Shown here in pieces: positions 47,001 through 53,345 of a stretch of 64,000 nucleotides of DNA. Origin of the DNA: Ashinkailepas kermadecensis (Eukaryota; Arthropoda; Thecostraca; Neolepadidae); assembly GCA_034440615.1 (NCBI GenBank), contig JAOTOM010005096.1, forward strand, positions 855,501 to 919,500, in the 5' to 3' direction. The number at the start of each line of letters is the position of its first letter. Positions within the stretch are counted from its first letter, which is position 1. Below the pieces are notes generated by a model. It was not told where the DNA came from and did no database searches. It saw only the letters and a program-made list of their open reading frames with translations. The translations under genes and the position numbers were made by a program.

Positions 47001-49662
47001 AGATTCATCTCTTAGTTTGACAACTTTTATTGCACACATTTGAGATGCAAAAAAGATGCTCTGAAACTTTTGAACCCTTTTCCATTCAGAAGCATGGGAA
47101 AGAACAATTTTGGTTCAATGTATGCAGATCTGTTTTTGCAAATAGCCCTGCTCATTAGCGATATTTTGATCCCAGCCAACATCCCATGAGTAATTAAAGA
47201 AACCATACATCATTAATTACCTTCATGGACACAAGGTGTCTTTGTTTCTAACACCCTTAGATAATTGACATGCATGGTCAAGTAATACAAAAGCACAGGC
47301 TGGGCTTTGATTTCACTCATAATTCACATTGGCTAAGACAACAATGAAGCAGATAAATAGAACCTATGTAAAAAACACAGCAGTGAAAAGTCATATATAC
47401 CGCAACAAATATTTCATTACAATAGGAACCATATCAAAGTTTTAGAGCACATAATACACTATAAGTACATTGATATTTGTGACTTATCCTAATATCAATG
47501 ATATGCTGACCTAGTTGATGGTTTCATTAATTGAACTATGGTGCTAAGAACAGTTGTTGCAGGCTCAGGTTATTGGAGGACACAGTGCCCTTTATTCATG
47601 CTGAAGTCACTTCTTGACTCCAGAACTTAAATAAGAAATAGGGCACTGGTCATGTCAGTTCAATTTTTCATGCTCAAATTAATTCAGTTCTAGCACAAAG
47701 ACAAACTGTATATTCTTGAGTGACTGTTTCTAAAAGAAGGTTGAATAATATTGTATGGAACTTGGTCACAACCCACACACACCAAAGACACTCCTACACA
47801 GTTAGTTATTTGGGCTTAAAGGGTGCATTAACTGCAATGGTCATATAGCACACACACTCTCACACAGATGAACACACTCAGGAAAGTCATACTGACAACA
47901 TTTCTGATTCAGCTGATGCTAGCCTTGGTAACATTACTGCTTCAACTCAAGAATTTCAAGAACAATGAGAAATAATAAATAAATAAGAAAACCTAATCTA
48001 AACTAAACCAATATATTTTAATCCACCCAATCATAAATAGCAAAAGATATGTGCTGGTTATGACATCATTGGTCCATCCTGACCTCCATTATCTGTCCCA
48101 ACCTCAGCCATTTTCCTTCCACATTCACATCAAGTCACAAGTGTGTGCAATACATGTGAAGGATGGATAAATTATGTCACAGAGAACAGGAGTGTGACAT
48201 GGATGATGCTGTATTGGAATGCTCACTGTCACAAAACAAAAAGTAAGTATCAGCCCTGGAAAGGAGTCATCACATCTTCTGAAACACTTTCACAAACATG
48301 GTACTAAAAATAATTCCAACAATTCCAAAAGTACATTAAAGCACAAAAATACCATATATTAGAATGCCTCACATGTGTGCAGCATCCTCAAAATAACCTT
48401 ACACTGAGCATGCACATGCCTTCTCAGATGCAATATCACTAGAAATGTTGCTGTTGCAAATTCCAGAGCTGGTCTTGCAAAAATAAAAAATTGATATTGG
48501 AAAGTGGAATAAACAATGCAAGATAAAATAGGTAGGTCGGTAACCACGTACCTACCTACCTAAATTGGACTACAGCAATGAAAAATAATGCTGAAGCTGC
48601 AATACCTGCAACCCCATGTTCTACAACCAGTCTGCTATATATCGGTCTGGGAATGCACCTACCTACCTAGGTAGGTACCTACTTACTGATTTAGGTATAT
48701 ATCAAGATCAAGGTAAAATGTGATTTTTGGGATTTTGTTTTAATACAGGGTATTTTAATGTAAAAACGATGATGCGACCACTCATTTCTCCGCAAATTAT
48801 TACTTTTCTGTTGGCAAACAAATACACGATCATAATCTTCACTCTGCAAATATAGCACATCACGTATAATTATCTGTACCTGGTGTGTCACAGACGTGAT
48901 AAAGAAGACATTCAACACTTCATGCACTCGATTTAATACTCTTTGACATTGAAAACCTTATGTTTCTGCCTTAATTTGACATTATCTCCGATAATGAATA
49001 CTCGCAACACGCAGCGCCAGCAACTATCGATAAGGGCCGGAAATTCCTTGTGATGCTGTATTATTTTATTTGTAATATATTTCATGACGTCATGGCCGAA
49101 AAAATTGTTTCGGACGATTCTGGTTTTCCGGTTAGGTTAGGTTAGGTTAGGTTAGATTATATTATGATGGAATATATTTTATATATTATGGTATGTTATC
49201 TTAGTCTAGGTTAGGTTAGGTTAGGTTATTTTATTTTTTGTTTTGTCCCTGACTTAATGCATATGCCGTCACCAAATCATTATGACATCATCAACCGTCG
49301 CTGACTTAAAAGTAATCATTTGCAGAGAAAATGAGTGGTCGCATAGTCATTTTTACGTTAAAATACCATGTATTAAAAAAAAATCCCCAAAATCTCATTT
49401 TACCTTGATCTTGATATTTACCCAGATTTAATCTTAACAGACACAAATTCCAGATACTTCCCAACCTACCCATGGATCTTATCTGTTTTACCATCTGATA
49501 ATTACACACCTTTTTCAGCGTTTTCTGAATTTCTCTGTGGTCTTCTTTGTATATAGAGCAAGCATTAACCTTCCTATTAATATGCGAGGTTGAAAATGAC
49601 CTACTTAGCTGCTGGAAGGTTCCAACAACCATAGGCTTTTTCAGTACAATATTTAATAGCAT
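21769..49662 (-). CDS. mitochondrial acyl-CoA dehydrogenase (LCAD/IVD-like), whole gene
   Basis: Flavoenzyme that introduces the alpha-beta double bond into an acyl-CoA in the mitochondrial matrix and passes electrons to ETF. Nine coding exons join with agreeing phases: 49662-49510, 43869-43749, 42413-42284 or 41681-41552, 37782-37668, 36824-36665, 36115-35976, 31914-31719 or 31219-31024, 29467-29340, 21888-21769. The sum is 1263 nt, 420 residues, the usual family length. Residues 1-30 are basic and Ser/Thr-rich, like a matrix presequence. Residues 159-171 ([13 protein letters not shown]) fit acyl-CoA dehydrogenase signature 1. Residues 371-390 ([11 protein letters not shown], then VLVSRLYRD) fit signature 2 across the exon 8/9 junction. 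The position of the MCAD catalytic Glu is Gly here, and a Glu sits in QEERL (E277), as in long-chain and isovaleryl enzymes. Substrate is not decided; nematode acdh-6-type enzymes seem the nearest relatives. Symbol left empty. Confidence 0.93.
21871..22400. repeat. 45-48-bp minisatellite spanning the exon 9 acceptor
   Basis: About eleven copies of a unit containing CAGCCGGCTGACCAGCACC then TGAGGGTCAGGTCAGGTCAG and GTCACGGTA. On the minus strand each copy reproduces the 3' splice site of exon 9 (CCTCAG) and its first codons (GTGCTGGTCAGCCGGCTG). The copy nearest exon 9 is the real junction. The last two copies at the far end are decayed. Confidence 0.95.
22401..22973. other. intron 8, no feature recognised
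   Basis: Intron sequence of the dehydrogenase without a recognised element. Confidence 0.4.
22974..23190. repeat. 73-bp tandem repeat, three copies
   Basis: Copies start at 22974, 23047 and 23120 (GTGGCAGCACATCATnCGCA...). They contain ACAACTCGGCCGGCCCACAA. All three forward frames stay open by chance of composition; no gene is called. Confidence 0.95.
23191..24095. other. intron 8, no feature recognised
   Basis: GC-balanced sequence with open frames up to 243 codons on the minus strand, none recognisable. The open frames partly come from the 73-bp repeats. Confidence 0.35.
24096..24252. repeat. 73-bp direct duplication
   Basis: Two tandem copies beginning at 24096 and 24169 plus the start of a third at 24242 (CAAGTCGTCAG...GGTGGTGGATTGGAGCGTTAGG...). 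About seven differences separate the copies. Confidence 0.93.
24253..25905. other. intron 8, no feature recognised
   Basis: Contains a 164-codon plus-strand frame (24220-24714) with no recognisable domain. Left unannotated as a gene. Confidence 0.35.
25918..25990 (-). mobile_element. short dispersed repeat of the GGCGC-TCGACT family, copy 1
   Basis: GGTTGGTTGGTTATTGGTGT then TTAGGGGCGCATCGACTGCA and GTGGTCATGCAGCGCC. Related sequence occurs at about 47810 and 62565. It resembles the end of a SINE with a (CCAA)n tail, minus orientation. Confidence 0.45.
25991..26570. other. intron 8, no feature recognised
   Basis: No recognised feature until the SINE target site at 26571. Confidence 0.4.
26571..26760 (-). 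mobile_element. tRNA-derived SINE, copy B, with 8-bp target duplication
   Basis: Flanked by AGCATTGG at 26571-26578 and 26753-26760. On the minus strand it begins GGACGAGTGGTCTAGGGGTA (A-box-like), has a B-box GGTTCGAATCTC, then the SINE body and a (CCAA)n tail. The tRNA part does not close a proper acceptor stem, so it is not a functional tRNA gene. It inserted in intron 8 in the same orientation as the gene. Confidence 0.88.
26761..27640. other. intron 8, no feature recognised
   Basis: A 151-codon minus-strand frame (27277-26822) was checked; no known family was recognised. Confidence 0.35.
27641..28085. repeat. 92-bp tandem repeat, five copies
   Basis: Copies begin GACTCCCCACGAGAAGGCTC at 27641, 27733, 27825, 27917 and 28009, exactly 92 bases apart and almost identical. 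The array ends 40 bases from the stop codon of the broken exon 9 copy. Confidence 0.97.
28125..28441 (-). pseudogene. second exon 9 of the dehydrogenase, interrupted by a SINE
   Basis: After GATGAACAG the minus strand reads [14 protein letters not shown], in the same phase as exon 9 and also fitting signature 2 after exon 8. A SINE of about 150 bp then interrupts, and on its other side the coding resumes as [35 protein letters not shown] and a TGA at 28127-28125. With the SINE in place the frame meets a stop about 12 codons after the break. The invariant Arg of YRDLRL is Cys here. It was once an alternative last exon with a different C-terminus; it is probably dead now. Confidence 0.85.
28236..28392 (-). 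mobile_element. tRNA-derived SINE, copy C, inside exon 9 copy
   Basis: The minus strand begins GGCGGGCGTCGGTTGCTCGG and contains a T-arm CGGGGTTCGATTCCCCG with a perfect stem, then GCCCGCC able to pair with the first seven bases. Four extra bases between T-arm and acceptor 3' strand rule out a normal tRNA. The body (GGCGACGCCATATGGCC, GTGCGTCGTAAAGCC) matches the other SINEs. The tail is CAATCCAATCC. Flanks suggest a ~10-bp target duplication matching at 8 positions. Confidence 0.8.
28442..29339. other. intron 8, proximal part
   Basis: No feature recognised between the broken exon 9 copy and exon 8. Confidence 0.4.
29340..29467 (-). CDS. dehydrogenase exon 8
   Basis: 128 nt, acceptor GGTGTTGCAG|AGGCG, donor AACGAG|GTTAGT. 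It reads [42 protein letters not shown], and supplies the first half of signature 2. The acceptor and first ~25 exon bases are also repeated four more times in the 130-bp array just upstream. Confidence 0.95.
29446..30085. repeat. 130-bp minisatellite spanning the exon 8 acceptor
   Basis: Five copies start near 29446, 29574, 29704, 29834 and 29964 (CGCCGGCCACGTACGCCTCTG...). On the minus strand each has CCGGTGTTGCAG followed by AGGCGTACGTGGCCGGC, i.e. the real 3' splice site of exon 8 plus its first codons (EAYVAG). The first copy is the genuine junction; the other four lie in the intron upstream of it. 130 is not a multiple of three, so using most upstream copies would change frame. Confidence 0.96.
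30086..30735. other. intron 7; possible decayed DNA-transposon end
   Basis: Between about 30150 and 30421 the DNA is rich in blocks such as GTGCCCCTCCCC and stops at GGATCCGCCCCTG, like the end CAGGGGCGGATCC common in hAT-type elements. No matching opposite end or target duplication was found, so this is weak. Confidence 0.25.
31024..31219 (-). CDS. dehydrogenase exon 7b (alternative copy)
   Basis: 196 nt, same borders and phases as 7a; starts [20 protein letters not shown]. Using both copies would add 196 nt and shift the frame, so they should be mutually exclusive or one is unused. Acceptor CGTGCCCAG, donor CCGCAG|GTGAGG in both copies. Confidence 0.9.
31719..31914 (-). CDS. dehydrogenase exon 7a (alternative copy)
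   Basis: 196 nt, phase 0 in, phase 1 out. It starts [20 protein letters not shown], then continues [20 protein letters not shown] and [18 protein letters not shown]. It begins the C-terminal helical domain and carries the presumed catalytic Glu (EER). It differs from exon 7b only at the three residues after EER (MTA instead of LAG). It sits in a 695-bp tandem duplication. Confidence 0.9.
32110..32520 (+). repeat. left arm of a long inverted repeat
   Basis: Matches the reverse complement of about 33890-34290 over some 400 bases. Shared blocks include TGCTGGTGCAAGTGGAGGCA, GAGTTGTGAGGTATGAATGG and a series of imperfect ~24-base units of the type GATCTACGTTCAGAGGGACT. Confidence 0.85.
32495..33112. 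repeat. minisatellite between the inverted arms
   Basis: About ten copies of a unit built on GGAGCAGATTATGGGTGTAA and CCAAGACCATCACCAGG, with added segments such as CCAGTCATCAGGACAGTCACC. Units are 60-100 bases. The 282-codon plus-strand frame over it is a repeat product. One unit (GAGCAGATTATGACGG) persists in the right arm, so the array began inside the duplicated sequence. Confidence 0.93.
33115..33315 (-). mobile_element. tRNA-derived SINE, copy D, with 10-bp target duplication
   Basis: CCCCTGGGAT lies on both sides (33115-33124 and 33306-33315). The minus strand reads GCCGCGGTAGCTCAGTTGGT then AGAGCGTCGGACTCTTGATC and GGGTTCGAATCTCGC, a tRNA-Lys(CTT)-like head with box A and box B. The anticodon stem pairs poorly, so it is not a working tRNA. 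Then come the shared SINE body and a (TTC)n tail. This is the best-preserved copy. Confidence 0.92.
33316..33885. other. inner segment of the inverted-repeat structure
   Basis: No coding feature. A short triple repeat ACGTACCTGCACACAGGACC-like occurs at about 33690-33765. Confidence 0.45.
33890..34290 (-). repeat. right arm of the long inverted repeat
   Basis: Reverse-complement copy of 32110-32520. Similarity includes the 24-base-type units (CCTCTGAACGTAGATCTTCC) near its outer end. The two arms are about 1.4 kb apart. Together the structure looks like a foldback-type element or an inverted duplication. Confidence 0.85.
34291..35795. other. intron 6, no feature recognised
   Basis: Mixed sequence; a short duplicate GGCTGGCCGGGCTAGTGGCT occurs near 35520. 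No gene or element was recognised. Confidence 0.4.
35812..35950. repeat. short imperfect repeats beside exon 6
   Basis: About eight copies of an 11-18-base motif, CAGACGTCCAC or CAGACATCCAC, ending 26 bases from the exon 6 donor site. Confidence 0.75.
35976..36115 (-). CDS. dehydrogenase exon 6
   Basis: 140 nt, acceptor TCACCAG|GCGTGACG, donor GAGCAG|GTGTGT. It encodes the rest of the beta domain: [42 protein letters not shown]. The [17 protein letters not shown] motif is highly typical of the family. It ends in phase 0, directly before the FQEER exon. Confidence 0.95.
36116..36664. other. intron 5
   Basis: 549-base intron between exons 5 and 6. No element was recognised. Confidence 0.6.
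36665..36824 (-). CDS. dehydrogenase exon 5
   Basis: 160 nt, phase 0 in, phase 1 out at CCAAAG|GTGGGC. It encodes the start of the central beta domain: [20 protein letters not shown] then WICLLANTN and [12 protein letters not shown]. The INGxKxWITNG motif is typical of FAD-binding acyl-CoA dehydrogenases. Confidence 0.95.
36825..37667. other. intron 4
   Basis: 843 bases. The part next to exon 5 (36838-36950) has loose repeats of GAGGTCAGCTG and GGAGATCAGCTGGGG. The rest is unique-looking. Confidence 0.5.
37668..37782 (-). CDS. dehydrogenase exon 4
   Basis: 115 nt, acceptor GGCAG|AGAGGGTAGC, donor ATACAG|GTGAGTG. It completes an Arg codon, then reads [20 protein letters not shown] and [18 protein letters not shown], which holds the FAD/substrate-contacting signature 1. 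It exits in phase 0. Confidence 0.95.
37783..37885. repeat. minisatellite beside exon 4, left part (split by LINE)
   Basis: Units with CACTCTGCCAGTCACC and AGAGTAGGCGTGAGTAGGCA start at the exon 4 acceptor, whose own sequence (CTCT|CTGCCGGTCACCAGTCAG) is a version of the unit. The same array resumes beyond the LINE at about 40200. Confidence 0.85.
37886..40195 (-). mobile_element. 5'-truncated CR1/Jockey-group LINE in intron 3
   Basis: On the minus strand the pieces in order are: an endonuclease end (40233-39856, containing SDHDLV), a linker (40124-39528), and a long reverse transcriptase (39601-38414). The last holds [17 protein letters not shown], a palm Asp in [33 protein letters not shown] and the catalytic YADD. 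A C-terminal part follows (38555-38037, with [20 protein letters not shown]). At least two frameshifts separate these pieces, so it cannot make one protein. It lies in the gene's orientation and splits a minisatellite. The stretch 37886-38036 is probably its 3' UTR. Confidence 0.9.
40196..40515. repeat. minisatellite beside exon 4, right part
   Basis: Units of GTAGGCGTGAGTAGGCAGA and GCGCTGCCCACTCTGCCAGT plus CACCAGTCAGCGTGGCAGTC, in about three long copies with internal 20-base repeats. Confidence 0.9.
40516..41281. other. intron 3, no gene recognised
   Basis: Unique AT-rich stretch, then loose repeats of GGACTGTTTATCAGGTCAGA type between 41130 and 41280. Confidence 0.5.
41282..41570. repeat. 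~41-bp minisatellite spanning the exon 3b donor
   Basis: About seven copies of TTACCTGGTGAGAGATGGAG followed by TCGACATGTCGGTGTG. On the minus strand this equals the last ~30 bases of exon 3b (GACATGTCGACTCCAGCTCT, CACCAG) plus its GTAA donor. The genuine junction is the last unit (41552). Confidence 0.93.
41552..41681 (-). CDS. dehydrogenase exon 3b (alternative copy)
   Basis: Acceptor CTGTGCGGCAG, donor CACCAG|GTAACC, 130 nt, same phases as 3a. It encodes [20 protein letters not shown], then [20 protein letters not shown] and ALTR, closer to the usual family sequence (the DYSYSVA and QTDMSTPAL parts). Including 3a and 3b together adds 260 nt and breaks the frame, so only one should be used per transcript. 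Confidence 0.9.
41682..42283. other. spacer between exons 3a and 3b
   Basis: 602 bases of purine-rich DNA with loose repeats such as CAGGAGTGGG and GGGGCAGGA. No exon was seen. Confidence 0.55.
42284..42413 (-). CDS. dehydrogenase exon 3a (one of two alternative copies)
   Basis: Acceptor GTGTGTGCAG, donor GCTAG|GTAGAG, 130 nt, phase 1 in and phase 2 out. It encodes [20 protein letters not shown] followed by [20 protein letters not shown], then TLAR. It is homologous to exon 3b, 600 bp downstream in the gene, with identical length and phases. Relative to the family it is the more diverged at its C-terminal half. Confidence 0.9.
42463..42716. repeat. 20-bp minisatellite in intron 2
   Basis: Twelve to thirteen near-perfect copies of GTGGCAGGCTGAGGTCTGGG, starting about 50 bases upstream of the exon 3a acceptor. 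The 212-codon minus-strand frame here is a repeat product. Confidence 0.98.
42717..43085. repeat. 95-bp tandem repeat in intron 2
   Basis: About four copies with ACGACACCTCGTGGTATGGA near 42811, 42906 and 43001, plus GGTATACATCACCCGTGGTA. The units include the GTGGCAG..TGAGGT core of the neighbouring 20-bp array, so the two arrays are related. Confidence 0.93.
43086..43748. other. intron 2, distal part
   Basis: No element recognised. Confidence 0.5.
43749..43869 (-). CDS. dehydrogenase exon 2
   Basis: Acceptor CCCCTTTTCAG, donor CCAACAG|GTTTGC, 121 nt, phase 0 in and phase 1 out. It encodes residues 52-91 of the N-terminal helical domain, including [15 protein letters not shown] and [12 protein letters not shown]. 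Confidence 0.93.
43964..44007. repeat. (TC)n microsatellite
   Basis: About 20 TC dinucleotides in intron 1. Confidence 0.98.
44230..45350 (+). mobile_element. decayed CR1-like LINE reverse transcriptase fragment
   Basis: Plus-strand pieces read [20 protein letters not shown], then after a stop [20 protein letters not shown] and [10 protein letters not shown] (the catalytic FADD-type motif changed to FVND). Further on, [20 protein letters not shown] matches the C-terminal region of CR1-type polymerases. There are several stops and frameshifts. It lies in intron 1, opposite to the gene. Confidence 0.85.
45351..48690. other. intron 1, AT-rich, no gene recognised
   Basis: No exon found. Around 45835-45960 there are short repeats (GACAGCCACATCGCTGG twice, ATCACGGACGATC-like). 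Near 47810 lies a weak copy of the dispersed repeat also seen at 25.9 and 62.6 kb. Near 48540 and 48658-48682 is palindromic GTAGGT/ACCTAC sequence. Confidence 0.45.
48697..48811 (+). repeat. inverted repeat, left arm
   Basis: About 115 bases (ATATCAAGATCAAGGTAAAA, TGTGATTTTTGGGATTTTGT, GCGACCACTCATTTCTCCGC) that match the reverse complement of 49308-49424. A third partial copy is at 50459. Confidence 0.88.
49132..49226. repeat. interstitial GGTTA (telomere-type) arrays
   Basis: (GGTTA)5 at about 49132-49155 and (GGTTA)4 at about 49207-49227. TTAGG is the usual arthropod telomere unit. Scattered CCTAACCTAACC runs near 50585, 50690 and 50787 are related. Confidence 0.8.
49308..49424 (-). repeat. 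inverted repeat, right arm
   Basis: Reverse complement of 48697-48811, inside intron 1 about 85 bases beyond the exon 1 donor. The 500-base centre contains the GGTTA arrays. Confidence 0.88.
49510..49662 (-). CDS. dehydrogenase exon 1 (start, presequence)
   Basis: 51 codons, ending in frame at AAAAAG|GTGTGT. It starts [16 protein letters not shown] and continues through a region rich in R, S and T ([13 protein letters not shown]), typical of a mitochondrial presequence. The last part ([16 protein letters not shown]) matches the start of the family's first helix and joins in phase 0 to exon 2 ([14 protein letters not shown]). The ATG is the first Met of the frame. Intron 1 is long (5.6 kb) and holds a LINE fragment and part of an inverted repeat. 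Confidence 0.85.
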
Positions 49663-52600
49663 TATGCTTGACTACAAGACACGCTAGAAAAAACAACGCC
49701 AGAAAAATAACAAAGGAAGCTTAGCAAGAACAATTTCTGAACGGAAGACCCTATGGCGACCCAAGCAAAGTTGGTGAGAACAAATGTAAATGGCGCGACT
49801 GGCCTGTAACTACTTGTTTGTTATTTGTAGAGGGGCTGCCATGTTTTACATCAAGTGCTTTAAATATTGCTTATTGAGTATCAGTATAAGAACTCAAACC
49901 ACAATGTCGATTAGAAACTAATATTATATTACTGTTTCCAAAAGATGACTTACTAGTGCAACAACCATGTGAATGCAACTGCAGATTGACATGTTAAATG
50001 TATTCGAGATCGTGTGCTCTGGCGCCAAATCTGAATCTTACAATACTGAGTCCTTTGCGACAATGAAATGGCGCAGCTCATTTTCTGGTCTTTCTGGCTG
50101 TTAGCTTTGTTGTGCGTACAGTAAAAGGGAGGTGTGCGCGTAATTAAGTGTGTGCATGTAAGGTGTTTATGGGTGTCCGATTGCTAAACTGCGGGGGCCT
50201 TGACCTCCAATGATTGTTCGTCCCATAATGTGTATTTTTATGCGGGGCCTGGTGGAGCATCCATTGCTCTGGAATTGCAATATTTATGGGCGCTAAATGA
50301 CCCTGTAGCCGGTGCGCCCTTAAACCCAAATAATGAAAAGAATTACCAAATTTACGTTGAAACCGACACTTGGTAGAAGTTCGGTACATTTGGGGTAGAA
50401 CATTGTTTAAGGTTTCTTGGAATTTCTTTTTCCAATGCAATGTATGAGTGTACTCAACATGTGACCACTCATTTCATCTGAGAATGCATACTTTTCAGTT
50501 AGATATCACCAAATAAGGGGCTTGGAGTTAGGTAATATAACATAAAAAGCAAGGTTCAGAATGAAGAGAAAACATGTAACATAACCTAACCTAGCCAACC
50601 CTAACCTTTTATGCAAGAAAAAATATTTTTGATTACAAATTTCCACACAATTTGTTTTTGTCATGAAAAATTACAAATTAAGAAAACCTGACCTAACCTA
50701 AGCTAACCTAGCCTGAATGATTTTTGAAGAAAATACTCAGTTTTTATTTCCCTGATTAAGAAAGAAAAATACTTACAACAAAAGCCTAACCTAACTTAAC
50801 ATAACCAAACCCCTTTGTGTAACCCCTTTGTATACTTGATTGAGGTAAAATTTGTAAAACTTGTCTTATGGTTACCTTAAACTGCAATAATAATGTTTAT
50901 TTTAAACTAGGTAGCATAAATTTGACTTCCCAGGTTAGCTACCCTGAAATTGACAGCATTCAACAGTAATAGTTCATCCCATTTTTGTAATCCTCAATTT
51001 TCATGTTGTATCCATGAACTTGTTCAGCTAACAGCTGCCATTTTAACATTTTTTGTGTACCTGCTATTATTGATCTTTTACATCATATCTGGGTAGGTAC
51101 CTACCTAGAGGAAGAGGGGGTGTTTCCAAACACTTAAGACATCATGCAACAAATAGCTCTACTGCTGCTTCTGTATGGTCAAACCAGCAATTGTACTGTG
51201 TTCGCTGAACACAAGAATGGACAAGCTATCCATATTCAAACAGTTCCTTTCAATGAAAATCCTCTAACCACTTGCAAAGAGCAACTTTAAAACAGATCAT
51301 TATTTTTTAGTGGTGTGCCATATTCTGAACATGAAAATGTTGTTGTGCAGGAGTACTTCACTGCAGCTGTTGTGGTACAAGTTATTGGTAGCCACTAAAA
51401 AATACTGGCATAACTGCAAGCAAAAATATTGGAGGTCACTTCCTCATGGTTTTCTTAAGCTGACTGCTCTTGGAAGCCTAAAAATGGAGCCCACAGAGTG
51501 TGCTTGCTCTGTACACAAGGAATTGTTAGTGATGTTTGTGATCACACTATGTGATCAGACCTTTGTATTTTGTTAGAGAAAGGTCCATTGTTTATGAATA
51601 CTGCCATATTTTTGTTATTTGCACTCTCAATGTGACATGGGAGACATCCAAAGGTAGGTGTTTGGGAAACAGAACCTGTTCAGATACCCCTGCTTCCACC
51701 GGTGGGTTTTAATACCTTGGACACATGGCCTGCACTCTGTGAGAAGTGAATTCTTGGAGATGCACATCCACCCAAAATAATTTTAGCCCTTTCAGTTGCC
51801 TGGCATCTGTTGTCCTCACAATTGCTAGAAATTGATACTCCCAAGGTTGCTTGCAGGTTTACTGTATTTGTGGTGCATATGGTTCCTTGGTTTGATGGCT
51901 GGCATCTTAGCAATTACAAGGGCTAAGAACTGTTGGCCAGTCCATCTAGTGCAATTGTAATTAATCAGATTTGGCATTGCTGGGCCTCTGCAAGTAATTT
52001 CTTAGCAGCTTCACTCCTAATTCTGCCTACACATGCTTATCTGCTAATGTAGCCTAAGATGTATGACATGGCTGTTTGCAAAGTCAGGTATAATTTAAAT
52101 GTGCATCTGTGTGCTGAGCCCCAAGATCAATCAGGATGCCACATAACTGTCAATAAACTTTCCTATGCCAACCTCAAACTCAACAGATTTATCTGATTGA
52201 TTCTCTGATCATCTGAACTCTGATTTGAATCTGCATAGATGATAATCATATTTATTACTTAAATTGCACTTATATGCACCGCAACTGCCCATGGGTAGTT
52301 GCATAGGTTGTGCTGAATGCACAATGGACTTGTGCTTTTCTTCCTTTGGATGGCATTGCTTGGGACATTTCCAAAGCAGTCGTCTCCAAAAGTTGTTAAT
52401 CATCGTGTTGATTAATTTTATCTTTCCTGCTATACACTGTTATGAAGCTTCCCTGCATATGTCCATTATGCTAAATACTACACTACAATTTTGGTACAAC
52501 TCTTTTATATTACACCTTCCATGATGATATATATAATTCTACCCTGGTATGGGAACTATGTAATTGGCACAAAATTACCCATGCATGCAGTTGCTGCACC

Positions 52601-53169
52601 GTAGCCCCAACACTTAATCAGTCCATAGTCACTAGATGTATATGTCTTGGTACCAACAGCCAATTTTTAGATTGATTGGTTCCCTCAAAAGTGGTTAAAT
52701 TGGTGGCATTGCTCATTTCCACAGCCATTCTCACATGGAGCTGTGAATGAGATGGTAATGGATTTTTCTGATTCTTTTGCTTATTCATCCATGGAGATGC
52801 TTTAAATCAGCCTGTTTTGCACATCACCTCAGTTATGTGCTTCCATGACTGCAGCAGAGGTATTAGAAGCTTTAATCAGTGTATGGTTTGACCTTCTGTG
52901 CAATTATTAACTAGTATTGGATCTCATGGAATATTTCACCTGTATTAAAATTAATATCTGTAGAAACCAGGATAAGGGTTGGGAAGAAGACATTTGTCTG
53001 ATTACTAGGATTAATTATTGTTTGATTAGGTTGTGTTATACTTATTCATGCATTATAATATTGTTCCTTTTCTTGAGTTGAAGTGAAATACTCTTTGGAA
53101 ACCTTGTCATCTTTTACTTATTGTCAACAAGGCAGAATGTCTTTCCTAATGCATATTCTTATTTTGCAG
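49663..53169. other. head-to-head intergenic region
   Basis: Lies between the ATG of the dehydrogenase (minus) and the first recognised exon of CHAF1B (plus). It should hold both promoters and a 5' non-coding exon of CHAF1B, but I cannot place either. A partial third copy of the 48.7-kb repeat lies at 50459-50510 (GTGACCACTCATTTCATC), and AACCT-rich runs occur at 50.6-50.8 kb. Confidence 0.45.
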
Positions 53170-53345
53170 GAACATCTAATTCTGAAGCATTCCAAACCAA
53201 GAGTGTAAATTTGACAATGAAATGCAGTGTGCCAGAAATTTCATGGCACAACAGAGATCCAGTGCTCAGCATAGATGTTCATCTTGCCTTAAGATCCTCA
53301 AACAGATATAAACTTGCAACTGGGGGAAATGACTCTCATGTTGTG
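53170..53345 (+). CDS. CHAF1B: CHAF1B coding exon 1 (start at 53217)
   Basis: Acceptor TTATTTTGCAG at 53169, 47 bases of 5' UTR, then ATG at 53217 and 43 codons to GTTGTG|GTAAGT. The reading frame is open upstream to another Met at 53121, but that lies before the acceptor. [12 protein letters not shown] matches the conserved p60 start, which decides the ATG. It encodes most of blade 1. Confidence 0.9.

Noticed and set aside
49741..49775. ATGGCGACCCAAGC as a start of CHAF1B
   Set aside because: A plausible start context near the head-to-head region, but the frame does not splice to the p60 N-terminus, which has its own Met at 53217.
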